DNA of 64,000 bases from Streptomyces sp. NBC_01142 (GTDB taxonomy: Bacteria; Actinomycetota; Actinomycetes; Streptomycetales; Streptomycetaceae), in assembly GCF_026341125.1 (NCBI RefSeq), contig NZ_JAPEOR010000002.1, positions 3,217,001-3,281,000 on the forward strand, in the 5' to 3' direction. The translations under genes and the position numbers were made by a program. Below, piece after piece: positions 35,584 through 43,437 of the stretch. Below the pieces are notes generated by a model that saw only the letters and a list, made by a program, of their open reading frames with translations, had not been told where the DNA came from and ran no database searches. The stretch's first letter is position 1. Each line of letters opens with the position of its first letter.

Positions 35584-36423
35584 ATGACTGAAACGCAAGG
35601 ACAGGGCCCCCACGGGCCCGCTCCCGAACGGGACATGACCCGGCGCCGGTTCGTCGTCGCGGGCGGTGCGGCCGTGGTGGCGGTCGGGGCCGGCGGGGCG
35701 GTGGTGACCACTGCTTCGGCCGGGCAGGGCCCGGGCAGGCAGCCCGTCGCGTCGCGTGAGGTGTGTTACCGGCTCACCTCGGAGGCCACCGAGGGGCCGT
35801 ACTACATCGACGCGGACAAGATCCGGAAGGACATCACCGAGGACCGGGAGGGCATCCCCACGACCCTCCGGCTCAAGGTGATCGACAGCGGTACCTGCAA
35901 GCCGCTCCGCGGCGCTGCCGTCGACGTCTGGCACTGCGATGCGCTGGGGCTCTACTCCGGGTACGAGCGTCTGAGCACCGGCGGCAGGGGCGGTGGCGGG
36001 CACCAGGAGCCCGCCGACGGCAAGCGCTATCTGCGCGGCACCCAGCTGACCGACCGGAACGGGTTCGTGGAGTTCAGGACGGTCTTCCCCGGCTGGTATC
36101 CCGGTCGCTGTGTGCACATCCACACCAAGGTCAACGTGGGCGGCAGGCTCACGAGTGCCGGCTACGAGGGCGGGCACACCTGCCACACCGGCCAGCTCTT
36201 CTTCGCCGAGGAGGCGGTGCTCGACTGCGCCAAGGTCGCGCCGTACCGCACCGGCACCACACAGCGGACGACCCTGGACGAGGACCGCTTCTACCGCGGC
36301 ACCGGGGCCCAGGGCGGCCTGCTCGCCCTGGAGTACAAGAAGGGCCGCCGCATCGCCGAGGGTGTGCGGGCCTCGCTCACGCTCGGCGTCGCTCCGAACG
36401 AGACGCACGACGGCACGAGCTGA
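35584..36423 (+). CDS. Tat-exported intradiol ring-cleavage dioxygenase-like protein
   Basis: 279 residues. ATG 35584 is preceded by a TAGCGT -10 at 35571-35576 and no ribosome site, so the message is probably leaderless. Residues 18-45 are a Tat signal (TRRRFVVAGGAAVVAVGAGG). The mature part is an intradiol dioxygenase fold (LTSEATEGPYYIDADKIRKDITEDREGIPTTLRLKVID...AAVDVWHCDALGLYSGY), with the Fe-ligand Tyr/His region GWYPGRCVHIHTKVNVGG. Exported homologues in Streptomyces act on catechol-like aromatics outside the cell. Substrate is unknown. A strong hairpin ends the gene. Confidence 0.88.
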   Translation: MTETQGQGPHGPAPERDMTRRRFVVAGGAAVVAVGAGGAVVTTASAGQGPGRQPVASREVCYRLTSEATEGPYYIDADKIRKDITEDREGIPTTLRLKVIDSGTCKPLRGAAVDVWHCDALGLYSGYERLSTGGRGGGGHQEPADGKRYLRGTQLTDRNGFVEFRTVFPGWYPGRCVHIHTKVNVGGRLTSAGYEGGHTCHTGQLFFAEEAVLDCAKVAPYRTGTTQRTTLDEDRFYRGTGAQGGLLALEYKKGRRIAEGVRASLTLGVAPNETHDGTS

Positions 36424-36438
36424 CGTCTCGTCGTACGC

Positions 36439-36474
36439 GGAGGGCCCCGGAACCGAAAGGTTCCGGGGCCCTCC
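36439..36474. terminator. 16-bp perfect hairpin with GAAA tetraloop
   Basis: GGAGGGCCCCGGAACC (36439-36454), loop GAAA, and the exact complement at 36459-36474. It is 16 bp past the dioxygenase stop. Confidence 0.92.
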
Positions 36475-36803
36475 GGCGTGGAGCGGGCAGACCGGCGCGC
36501 CCTCGCCTTCCACAGACGGGGAAGACATCCGCCCGCGGGAGGGGACTGCCTGCGGATGGCCCGGCTGCCGACCGGCGTCGCACATCGTGCCGGGGAGCTG
36601 CTCCAGACCGTACGGGCGAATGTCCGCCCCGATCCGTGGCCCGCTGTCTTTGGCCGGCCTCCGTGTCTCCGGCGACGCCTCACGCACTGTGGCCGATATT
36701 CGGCAGATGATCGTATATATCCGATACGGCGCCGACGGGGCCGAGGCAGCCCCCCGACCTCGAAGCAGCAGGGCATCAGGCTCTCGAACTGAAAGGCTCG
36801 TAC
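36475..36803. other. Intergenic region upstream of the L,D-transpeptidase gene
   Basis: 329 bp. It contains two small palindromes, CCGATATTCGG (36693-36703) and CGTAT-7 bp-ATACG (36712-36728), in a lower-GC stretch, which are candidate operators or promoter elements. The rest shows no gene. Confidence 0.45.
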
Positions 36804-37571
36804 ATGTCCCTCCGCACAGGACCTTGCCCGGCGGTGGCACTGGCCGTCGCCGGTCTGCTGCTCACCGGCTGCTCGGGCGATACCGGCAAGGCGGCACCCG
36901 CGCCCTCAAAGAGATCCGCGGACGCCACCGAGTCGGGCCCCACCGGGCAGTCCGGCCCCGAGGCAGAGATCGTCCAGGCGCAGGAGATTCCCTCTCTCGG
37001 CGCCCTCACCAGAAGCCGGATCAGCGCCGCGACCCAGCAGGCGGTCGTGGTGACCGGCGAGGCCCCGGACTCCAACCGGGCCACCGCGGTGCTCTACGAA
37101 CGCGTCCCCACGTACGGCTGGCAGGCCGTCTCCACTCCCTGGCCCGCGCACAACGCCCTGCGCGGCTGGACCGACGACCACTGGGAGGGCGACCTCCGCT
37201 CGCCGATCGGCGTGTTCGACCTCACCGACGCGGGCGGCCTGCTGCCCGACCCGGGCACCAGGCTCCCGTACGACCACGGTGCCGCCTTCACCGCGGGCGG
37301 CACGGGCTTCGAGGGCGAACCGCTCGCCGGGTCCTTCGACCATGTGGTGGCCATCAACTACAACCGCGAGCCCGGCACCACTCCCCTGCACTGGTACCGC
37401 CCGCTCGGCTCGGCCAAGGGAGGCGGCATCTGGATCCACGTGGACCACGGCGGGCCGACCCAGGGCTGCGTCTCGCTCACGCGGGACCGGATGACGGAGC
37501 TGCTGGGGTGGCTGGACCCGGCGAAGCGGCCGGTGGTGGTGATGGGGGACGTGACGTCGCTGGGCAGGTGA
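36804..37571 (+). CDS. L,D-transpeptidase-family lipoprotein
   Basis: 255 residues; ATG 36804 has AAAGG 7 bp upstream. Signal II: MSLRTGPCPAVALAVAGLLLTGC (lipobox LTGC, Cys23). A disordered linker leads to a YkuD-like domain from about residue 75; the active-site block is GGIWIHVDHGGPTQGCVSL with the His and nucleophile Cys. It is probably anchored in the outer face of the membrane and acts on peptidoglycan (3-3 cross-links) or as an amidase-like relative. It is convergent with metG, with a bidirectional terminator between. Confidence 0.88.
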   Translation: MSLRTGPCPAVALAVAGLLLTGCSGDTGKAAPAPSKRSADATESGPTGQSGPEAEIVQAQEIPSLGALTRSRISAATQQAVVVTGEAPDSNRATAVLYERVPTYGWQAVSTPWPAHNALRGWTDDHWEGDLRSPIGVFDLTDAGGLLPDPGTRLPYDHGAAFTAGGTGFEGEPLAGSFDHVVAINYNREPGTTPLHWYRPLGSAKGGGIWIHVDHGGPTQGCVSLTRDRMTELLGWLDPAKRPVVVMGDVTSLGR

Positions 37572-37690
37572 CGTCAGCGGGCTCCCCGCGATTCCCGAAG
37601 AGGCCCGCCCCGCGCTTCCCGAAGGGCGCCCGCCCCGGAATCCGCACCGCCCGGCGATCCCGGACCGCCCGGGGACAACCCGGGGACGCC

Positions 37691-37721
37691 CGAAGGGGCC
37701 CGCATGGTGCGGGCCCCTTCG
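37691..37721. terminator. Bidirectional terminator between L,D-transpeptidase and metG
   Basis: CGAAGGGGCCCGCA (37691-37704), TGG loop, TGCGGGCCCCTTCG (37708-37721). Perfect 14-bp stem. Confidence 0.88.
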
Positions 37722-37733
37722 ATGCTGCCTGGT

Positions 37734-37759
37734 GTGATGACGTACGCGTACGTCATCAC
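37734..37759. terminator. 26-bp perfect palindrome beside the metG stop
   Basis: The segment from GTGATGACGTACG to its exact complement at 37759 is a self-complementary palindrome with no loop, centred on ACGCGT, 3 bp beyond the metG stop. It is probably the first metG terminator, in tandem with the hairpin at 37691. Confidence 0.65.
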
Positions 37760-37762
37760 GTA

Positions 37763-39349
37763 CTAGCTCTTCTTCGGCTCCTCCAGACGCGGGAACAGCA
37801 CCGCGCCCTTCGTCACCGCCGAGCCGGCCGGGAGCCTGCCCCAGTCCGCCGCGTCCTGAACCCGCTGGTCCGCCAGGGCGCCGAGTGTCGCCTCCGCACC
37901 CAGCGAGTCCCACAGCTTCTGTGAGGTGTCCGGCATGATGGCGTTCAGCAGGACCGCCACGGCCCGCAGGGACTCGGCCGCCGTGTACAGGATGGTCGCG
38001 AGGCGGGCCTTGCCCTCCTCGGATTCGTCCTTGGCGACCTTCCACGGCTCCTGCTCCGTGATGTAGCCGTTGACCTGCTTCACGAAGTCGAAGACCGCCA
38101 GGATGCCGCCCTGGAAGTCCAGCTCCTCGCCGATCCGCCGGTCGGCCTCGGCCACGGCCTTCGCCATGCCCTCCTGGACGGCCTTCTCGGCCTCGCCGGA
38201 CGCCGTCGCCTCCGGCAGTGCCCCGTCGAAGTACTTGCCGACCATCGCCGCGACGCGCGACGCCAGGTTGCCGTAGTCGTTGGCGAGCTCGCTCGTGTAG
38301 CGGGCGGTGAAGTCCTCCCACGAGAACGAGCCGTCCTGGCCGAACGCGATCGCGCGCAGGAAGTACCAGCGGTACGCGTCCACGCCGAAGTGCGAGGTCA
38401 GATCCTGCGGCTTGATGCCCGTCAGGTTCGACTTCGACATCTTCTCGCCGCCGACCATCAGCCAGCCGTTGGCCGCGACCCTGCCGGGCACCGGCAGGCC
38501 CTGCGCCATCAGCATCGCGGGCCAGATGATCGTGTGGAAGCGAAGGATGTCCTTGCCGATCAAGTGCACATTCGCCGGGAAGGTCTCGTCGAACTTCGCC
38601 GGGTTCTCGTTGTAGCCGACCGCCGTGGCGTAGTTCAGCAGGGCGTCGATCCACACGTAGATGATGTGCTTCGCGTCCCACGGCACCTTGATGCCCCAGT
38701 CGAACGTCGACCGCGAGATCGACAGGTCCTGCAGGCCCTGCTTCACGAAGTTCACGACCTCGTTGCGGGCGGACTCGGGCTGGATGAAGCCGGGGTTCGA
38801 CTCGTAGAACTCCAGCAGCTTCGGGCCGTACTCGCCGAGCTTGAAGAAGTAGTTCTCCTCCTTGAGGATCTCCACCGGCTTCTTGTGGATCGGGCAGAGC
38901 TTCTGCCCGGCGAACTCGCCCGTGCCGTCGAGCAGGTCGCCGGGGAGCTTGTACTCCTCACAGCCCACGCAGTACGGGCCTTCGTACCCGCCCTTGTAGA
39001 TCTCGCCCTTGTCGTACAGGTCCTGCACGAACTCCTGCACACGGTCCGTGTGCCGCTTCTCCGTCGTACGGATGAAGTCGTCGTTCGCGATGTTCAGGTG
39101 CTCCCAGAGGGGTTTCCATGCCTCCTCCACGAGCTTGTCGCACCACTCCTGCGGCGTGACGTTGTTCGCCTCGGCAGTGCGCATGACCTTCTGACCGTGC
39201 TCATCCGTGCCGGTGAGGTACCACACCTTCTCGCCGCGCTGACGGTGCCAGCGTGTGAGCACGTCGCCTGCGACGGTCGTGTAGGCGTGGCCCAGGTGAG
39301 GAGCGTCGTTGACGTAGTAAATGGGGGTCGATACGTAGAAAGCCTTCAC
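37763..39349 (-). CDS. metG: Methionyl-tRNA synthetase
   Basis: Class I synthetase, 528 residues, GTG start at 39349 with GGGGG upstream. HIGH motif as HLGH in NDAPHLGHAYTTVAGDVLTRW. A zinc knuckle region is YCVGCEEYK...CPIHKKP (three Cys, one His). KMSKS appears in GGEKMSKSNLTG. The C-terminal anticodon-binding helices extend to about residue 515. There is no C-terminal tRNA-binding (Arc1p-like) domain. Length is normal for the shorter bacterial type. It is convergent with the L,D-transpeptidase gene. Confidence 0.96.
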   Translation of the reverse strand: MKAFYVSTPIYYVNDAPHLGHAYTTVAGDVLTRWHRQRGEKVWYLTGTDEHGQKVMRTAEANNVTPQEWCDKLVEEAWKPLWEHLNIANDDFIRTTEKRHTDRVQEFVQDLYDKGEIYKGGYEGPYCVGCEEYKLPGDLLDGTGEFAGQKLCPIHKKPVEILKEENYFFKLGEYGPKLLEFYESNPGFIQPESARNEVVNFVKQGLQDLSISRSTFDWGIKVPWDAKHIIYVWIDALLNYATAVGYNENPAKFDETFPANVHLIGKDILRFHTIIWPAMLMAQGLPVPGRVAANGWLMVGGEKMSKSNLTGIKPQDLTSHFGVDAYRWYFLRAIAFGQDGSFSWEDFTARYTSELANDYGNLASRVAAMVGKYFDGALPEATASGEAEKAVQEGMAKAVAEADRRIGEELDFQGGILAVFDFVKQVNGYITEQEPWKVAKDESEEGKARLATILYTAAESLRAVAVLLNAIMPDTSQKLWDSLGAEATLGALADQRVQDAADWGRLPAGSAVTKGAVLFPRLEEPKKS

Positions 39350-39542
39350 GCCTTCGCCCCCTGCTTCTCGGATCCAGTGGCCGCCATGGTCGAAATCCTA
39401 ACGGCCCGCCGGAGATCCACTCACATCGATAAACCGGCCCGCGGGACGGCGGAGAGCTCTGCGAAACATCCGGTGCCGTAGAAAGGCGCATCCTGGGGGA
39501 GAGGCGGGGCAGCGGGTGCACGGGCAGCAGGGGGACGACGAC

Positions 39543-40196
39543 ATGCGGGTACTGGTCGCCGAGGACGAGAAAGAACTGGCCGAGCTGGTCGCCACGGGGC
39601 TGCGGCGGGCCGGATTCGCCGTCGACACGGTCTACAGCGGTGACGCGGCGCTGGCGTATCTGGGGCTGCACGACTACGACGTCGTCGTCCTCGACCGCGA
39701 TCTGCCGCGCGTCCACGGGGACGAGGTGGCCCGCGAACTGGTCGCCTCCGCGGCCCGTACCCGGATTCTGATGCTGACCGCGTCGGCGTCCATGGAGGAC
39801 CGGGTGGAGGGCCTGGACCTGGGCGCGGACGACTATCTGGGCAAGCCCTTCGAGTTCCCCGAGCTGATCTCCCGGGTACGGGCGCTGCGGCGGCGCAGTG
39901 CCAGGCCGGTGCCGCCGCTGCTGGAGCGGCACGGAGTGCGGCTGGACACGGTGCGGCGGATCGTGACGCGGGACGGGCGCGATCTCGAACTGTCCCCGAA
40001 GGAGTTCTCTGTGCTCCAGATCCTGCTGGAGGCGGACGGCGCGACGGTCTCGGCGGAGGAGCTGCTCGAGCGTGCCTGGGACGCGCATGCGGATCCGTTC
40101 ACGGGCGCGGTACGGGTCTGTATGAGCAAGCTGCGCGGCAAGCTCGGGGAGCCGGCGCTGATCCGTACGGTGCAGGGCGTGGGGTACGTGCTGTGA
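39543..40196 (+). CDS. OmpR/PhoB-family response regulator
   Basis: 217 residues from ATG 39543 (GGGG site about 9 bp upstream). The receiver has EDE (acidic pocket), phospho-Asp in VVLDRDLPRVHGDE, TAS and Lys in LGKPFEF. The winged-helix domain (about 130-217) has [70 protein letters not shown]. The kinase start overlaps its stop (GTGATC/TGA), so the pair is co-translated. The target genes are not seen; envelope-stress regulators often have this form. Confidence 0.94.
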   Translation: MRVLVAEDEKELAELVATGLRRAGFAVDTVYSGDAALAYLGLHDYDVVVLDRDLPRVHGDEVARELVASAARTRILMLTASASMEDRVEGLDLGADDYLGKPFEFPELISRVRALRRRSARPVPPLLERHGVRLDTVRRIVTRDGRDLELSPKEFSVLQILLEADGATVSAEELLERAWDAHADPFTGAVRVCMSKLRGKLGEPALIRTVQGVGYVL

Positions 40197-41353
40197 TCGG
40201 GCCGGGGTCGACGATCCGTACCCGGATCGCGCTCGTCTACGGCGGGGTCTTCCTGGTCCTCGGCGCGTGTCTGCTGGGCATCGTCAATCTGTTGTCGCGC
40301 GCCGGTACGGAGAACGAGGCCGCGGCGATCGCGGCGCGCGTCGAGCCCGCCCTGCCGGTGACATCGGTACGGGTGCTCGAGCCGGTCACCGCGTACCAGC
40401 TGACCGCGAACGTACGGGACGCCGCGTCGCAGCAGATGCTGATGTGGTCGTCGTTCGCGCTGCTCGCGACGGCGCTGTGCGCGGTCGCGGTGGGCTGGTG
40501 GACGGCGGGGCGGGTGCTGCGGCCGGTGCACGCGATGACGGCGAAGGCGCGGCGGCTGTCCGAGGAGACGCTGCTGGGGGTCCCCCCGGACGGAGTCTGG
40601 GGGAGGATCGCGGCGAAGGGACCCGACGACGAGCTGAAGGAGCTCGGCGACACGATCGACGCGCTCCTCGCACGGCTGGAGACCGCCTTCGACAGCCAGC
40701 GGCGGTTCATCGCGAACGCCTCGCACGAGCTGCGGACGCCGCTTGCGACGCAGCGCGCGGCGATCCAGGTGGGGCTGGACGAGACGGCTACGGCGGACGA
40801 ACTGGCCCGTACGAGAACGGTGCTGCTCGACAACAACCGGCGCAGCGAGCGGCTCATCGACGGGCTGCTGCTGCTGGTGCTGGCGCGCAGCGAGCGGGGG
40901 CTGGCGGAGCGGGAGGACGTCGACCTGGGGGAGGTCGTGGCGGAGGAGGCGGCGCGCCACGAGGTGAAGGCCGCGGTCGGCCGAGGCGGCGGGGTGGTGC
41001 GGGGGAACCGGCTGCTGCTGGCCCAGCTGGTGGGCAACCTGCTCACCAACGCGGTGGCGTACAACGTGCCGGACGGGACGGTCGACGTGTCCGTCGAGGA
41101 CGGGGTCCTGTCGGTGCGGAACACCGGGCCGGTCGTCGCGGCGGAGGATGTCCCGGGGCTGTTCGAGCCGTTCAGGCGGGGCGAGGGCCGCGACCGGATG
41201 GGGCCGGGGGCGGGGCTCGGTCTGTCGATCGTCCGCTCGATAGCGGAGGCGCACGGTGGCACGGTGACGGCCGAGCCGGGCCCTGAGGGCGGCTTGGCCG
41301 TCACCGTTTCACTGCCTGCGCTGCATACCCTGCATACGCTGCCTGCGGCTTAG
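40193..41353 (+). CDS. Sensor histidine kinase
   Basis: 386 residues. Two membrane helices ([22 protein letters not shown], about 11-32; [21 protein letters not shown], about 83-103) flank a short extracytoplasmic loop of ~50 residues. HAMP follows, then HisKA with the phospho-His in [18 protein letters not shown] (about residue 170) and HATPase motifs [10 protein letters not shown] and [22 protein letters not shown]. The TAG stop overlaps the stop of the convergent vWA gene. It is the partner of the OmpR regulator upstream. Confidence 0.94.
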   Translation: MIGPGSTIRTRIALVYGGVFLVLGACLLGIVNLLSRAGTENEAAAIAARVEPALPVTSVRVLEPVTAYQLTANVRDAASQQMLMWSSFALLATALCAVAVGWWTAGRVLRPVHAMTAKARRLSEETLLGVPPDGVWGRIAAKGPDDELKELGDTIDALLARLETAFDSQRRFIANASHELRTPLATQRAAIQVGLDETATADELARTRTVLLDNNRRSERLIDGLLLLVLARSERGLAEREDVDLGEVVAEEAARHEVKAAVGRGGGVVRGNRLLLAQLVGNLLTNAVAYNVPDGTVDVSVEDGVLSVRNTGPVVAAEDVPGLFEPFRRGEGRDRMGPGAGLGLSIVRSIAEAHGGTVTAEPGPEGGLAVTVSLPALHTLHTLPAA

Positions 41354-43143
41354 CCGCGCCAGTTGCCGAGGAGCCCTTCGTACAGTTCCGCTTCCGGGAG
41401 CTCGCGGGGGGCGGGTCCGGCGTGGAAGAACGCGGCGTTGTCGGCCGTGAGCTTGCGGAGGTAGTCGAAGGCCTTCGCGTCGTGCTCGCCGAACGCGACG
41501 AACTGCCAGAAGACGTTCTTGCCGGCGGCCTCGGCGAGGGCGGCGGTGGCGGCGGTCTTGGACTCGGGGGCGCCGTCGGTCTGGAAGATCACCAGCGCGG
41601 GGGCGTCGGTGTCCGCCTTGGCGTGCAGGGCGAGGACCTCTTCCACGGCGAGGTGGTAGTTCGTACGCCCCATACGGCCGAGGGAGTCGTGGAGCTCGTC
41701 GACCCGTCCCTCGTACGTGTCGAGGGTGAGCTCGCCGGTGCCGTCGATCTCCGTCGAGAAGAAGACGACGCGGACGCCGGCGTCCTCGTCGAGATGCGCG
41801 GCGAGCGCGAGCGCCTGCTCGCCGAGCCGCTGGGCGCTGCCGTCCTTGTAGTACGCCCGCATGGAACCGGACCGGTCGAGCACGAGGTACACCCGTGCGC
41901 GCGCCCCGGTGATCCCGCGCTTCTTGAGCTCGGCGCCGGCGGCCTTGTAGGCCTCGAGGAGGTGGGGGGCGCGGGCCTTGACCCGTGCGAGGGAGAGAGC
42001 GGGCTTCCCGGCGGGGGTGGCGGCGGAGGCGTCGGGCTCGGCCGTGGTGTCGGCGGACGCGGGCGCGGGTTCCGGCTGGGGCGCGGGCTCGGTGGATACG
42101 GGCTCGGGCTCGGCCGTGATGTCGGCGGCCGCGGGCTCCGGCTGGGGCTCGTGCTCGGGCTCGGGCTCGGGGGCCGCGGCCGCGGACTCGCTGTCGGCCT
42201 GCGGCGCGACGGCCGGCTCGGCCGGAGCCTCGGCGGTCTCGGTCCGGGACTCGGCGTCTGCGATGGGCTCGGTGGGAGTCTCCGCGTCGTGCTCGGCGGG
42301 TGCGCCTTCCGGGCCCGTTGCCTTGGCCGCGACGGGCTCAGGGGCGATCTCGGCCTCGGGCTTGGCAGCCGCAGCCGCCTTCGGCGCGGACTTGGCGGTC
42401 CGAGCCTTGGTCTTCGGCTTCGCCGGGGTCGCGGCCTTTACCGGCTCAGGAGCCGTCTGCGGCTCGCTGTCCGCCTCGGCCGGCGTGGTCTCAGCCGTGG
42501 TCTCGGTCTTGGTCTCGGCCTCGACCGCGGCCTGGCTGTCGGCCGTGGCGGGGGTCTCGACCTCCGGCTCTGCCGGGCTCTTGGCCGTCGACCTGGCGGA
42601 GGTGTCTTCGGCCGCAGGCTCCGTCTCGGCCTGCGCCGTCGCACCCGCGGACGGGGTGTCACCCTCGGCGAGCGGCTCCGTGACCGGGGCTCCGGCCGGA
42701 GCCTCCTGCTCAGCAGAGGCGTCATCCGCGGCGGTCGCCGCCGGGGCAGTTTCCACATCGGTAACCGGCGCCTCGGTAACCGGCGCGTCGGGCGCGTCGG
42801 CTCCGGCCTCCGGCGCGTCGGGCGCGTCGGCTCCGGCCTCCGGCTCGGCGGAGGCCGCAGCACCCGCCTCCGCAGCCGCGGGTGCTCCCGCGGACGCCCG
42901 CATCTTCGGGGAGTCCGACGCCTGCGCCGGGACCGAGCCCGCGCGGCTTCGCTTCGGGGCGGGGTTGTCGAACGCCGAAGAGACCAGGTCCGCCGCCGCG
43001 CGCTCCGCCGGCGAGGGAGCGGGCACCGTCGCGGTGGCCGGTTCCGTTCGCTCGGTCTGGGGCGGGACGGAGGCTGCCGCCGACTCGTTTTGCTCCGAAC
43101 GGTCGCGGCCAAACACCTTGCGCAGCAAGCTCCGAATGCCCAT
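41350..43143 (-). CDS. TerF-like vWA-domain protein with very long acidic linker
   Basis: 597 residues; ATG 43143 with AAAGG 8 bp upstream. Residues 1-16 are basic ([16 protein letters not shown]), which might bind membrane or nucleic acid. Residues about 25-385 are a low-complexity Ala/Pro/Glu/Thr region with many short repeats, such as a 10-residue [10 protein letters not shown] unit that is duplicated. The vWA domain is C-terminal (about 390-597): [21 protein letters not shown] has the DxSx[14 protein letters not shown] the Thr and [15 protein letters not shown] the Asp. The domain resembles TerF of tellurium-resistance systems. There is no ter gene cluster next to it. Confidence 0.85.
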   Translation of the reverse strand: MGIRSLLRKVFGRDRSEQNESAAASVPPQTERTEPATATVPAPSPAERAAADLVSSAFDNPAPKRSRAGSVPAQASDSPKMRASAGAPAAAEAGAAASAEPEAGADAPDAPEAGADAPDAPVTEAPVTDVETAPAATAADDASAEQEAPAGAPVTEPLAEGDTPSAGATAQAETEPAAEDTSARSTAKSPAEPEVETPATADSQAAVEAETKTETTAETTPAEADSEPQTAPEPVKAATPAKPKTKARTAKSAPKAAAAAKPEAEIAPEPVAAKATGPEGAPAEHDAETPTEPIADAESRTETAEAPAEPAVAPQADSESAAAAPEPEPEHEPQPEPAAADITAEPEPVSTEPAPQPEPAPASADTTAEPDASAATPAGKPALSLARVKARAPHLLEAYKAAGAELKKRGITGARARVYLVLDRSGSMRAYYKDGSAQRLGEQALALAAHLDEDAGVRVVFFSTEIDGTGELTLDTYEGRVDELHDSLGRMGRTNYHLAVEEVLALHAKADTDAPALVIFQTDGAPESKTAATAALAEAAGKNVFWQFVAFGEHDAKAFDYLRKLTADNAAFFHAGPAPRELPEAELYEGLLGNWRG

Positions 43144-43325
43144 GGGCGAGGCCTTTCGCATGAGTTGAGTGCGGTGATTGTCCGCACTTGGGCCGGGGGG
43201 TCCACGGGGTGTCCTGGCCAGGGCGGACACGTAAGGTTAGCGGCCGCCCCGGGCGAACTCCGGCAGGGGCGGGCCGACCGTCGCACACCGTCTGCCGGAG
43301 GTCAACATCGCCCCGGCCTCGCCGG

Positions 43326-43354
43326 ATTCATCCGCCGTTCACTTCGCGTCCTCC
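43326..43354. promoter_or_regulatory. PHO-box-like repeats and promoter of phoX
   Basis: Three heptamers at 11-bp spacing: ATTCATC (43326-43332), GTTCACT (43337-43343) and GTCCTCC (43348-43354), compared with the Streptomyces PhoP consensus GTTCACC. A -10-like TAACGT lies at 43375-43380. They are 83-112 bp upstream of the GTG at 43438. This is the arrangement of PhoR-PhoP-controlled genes. Confidence 0.6.
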
Positions 43355-43437
43355 GCACTGCACGCAAACCCACCTAACGTCGCGGCCGGAGCTATTCCGA
43401 CACGATGTCGGCGCGGGGTGCGCCGGAGGAGGACGAA

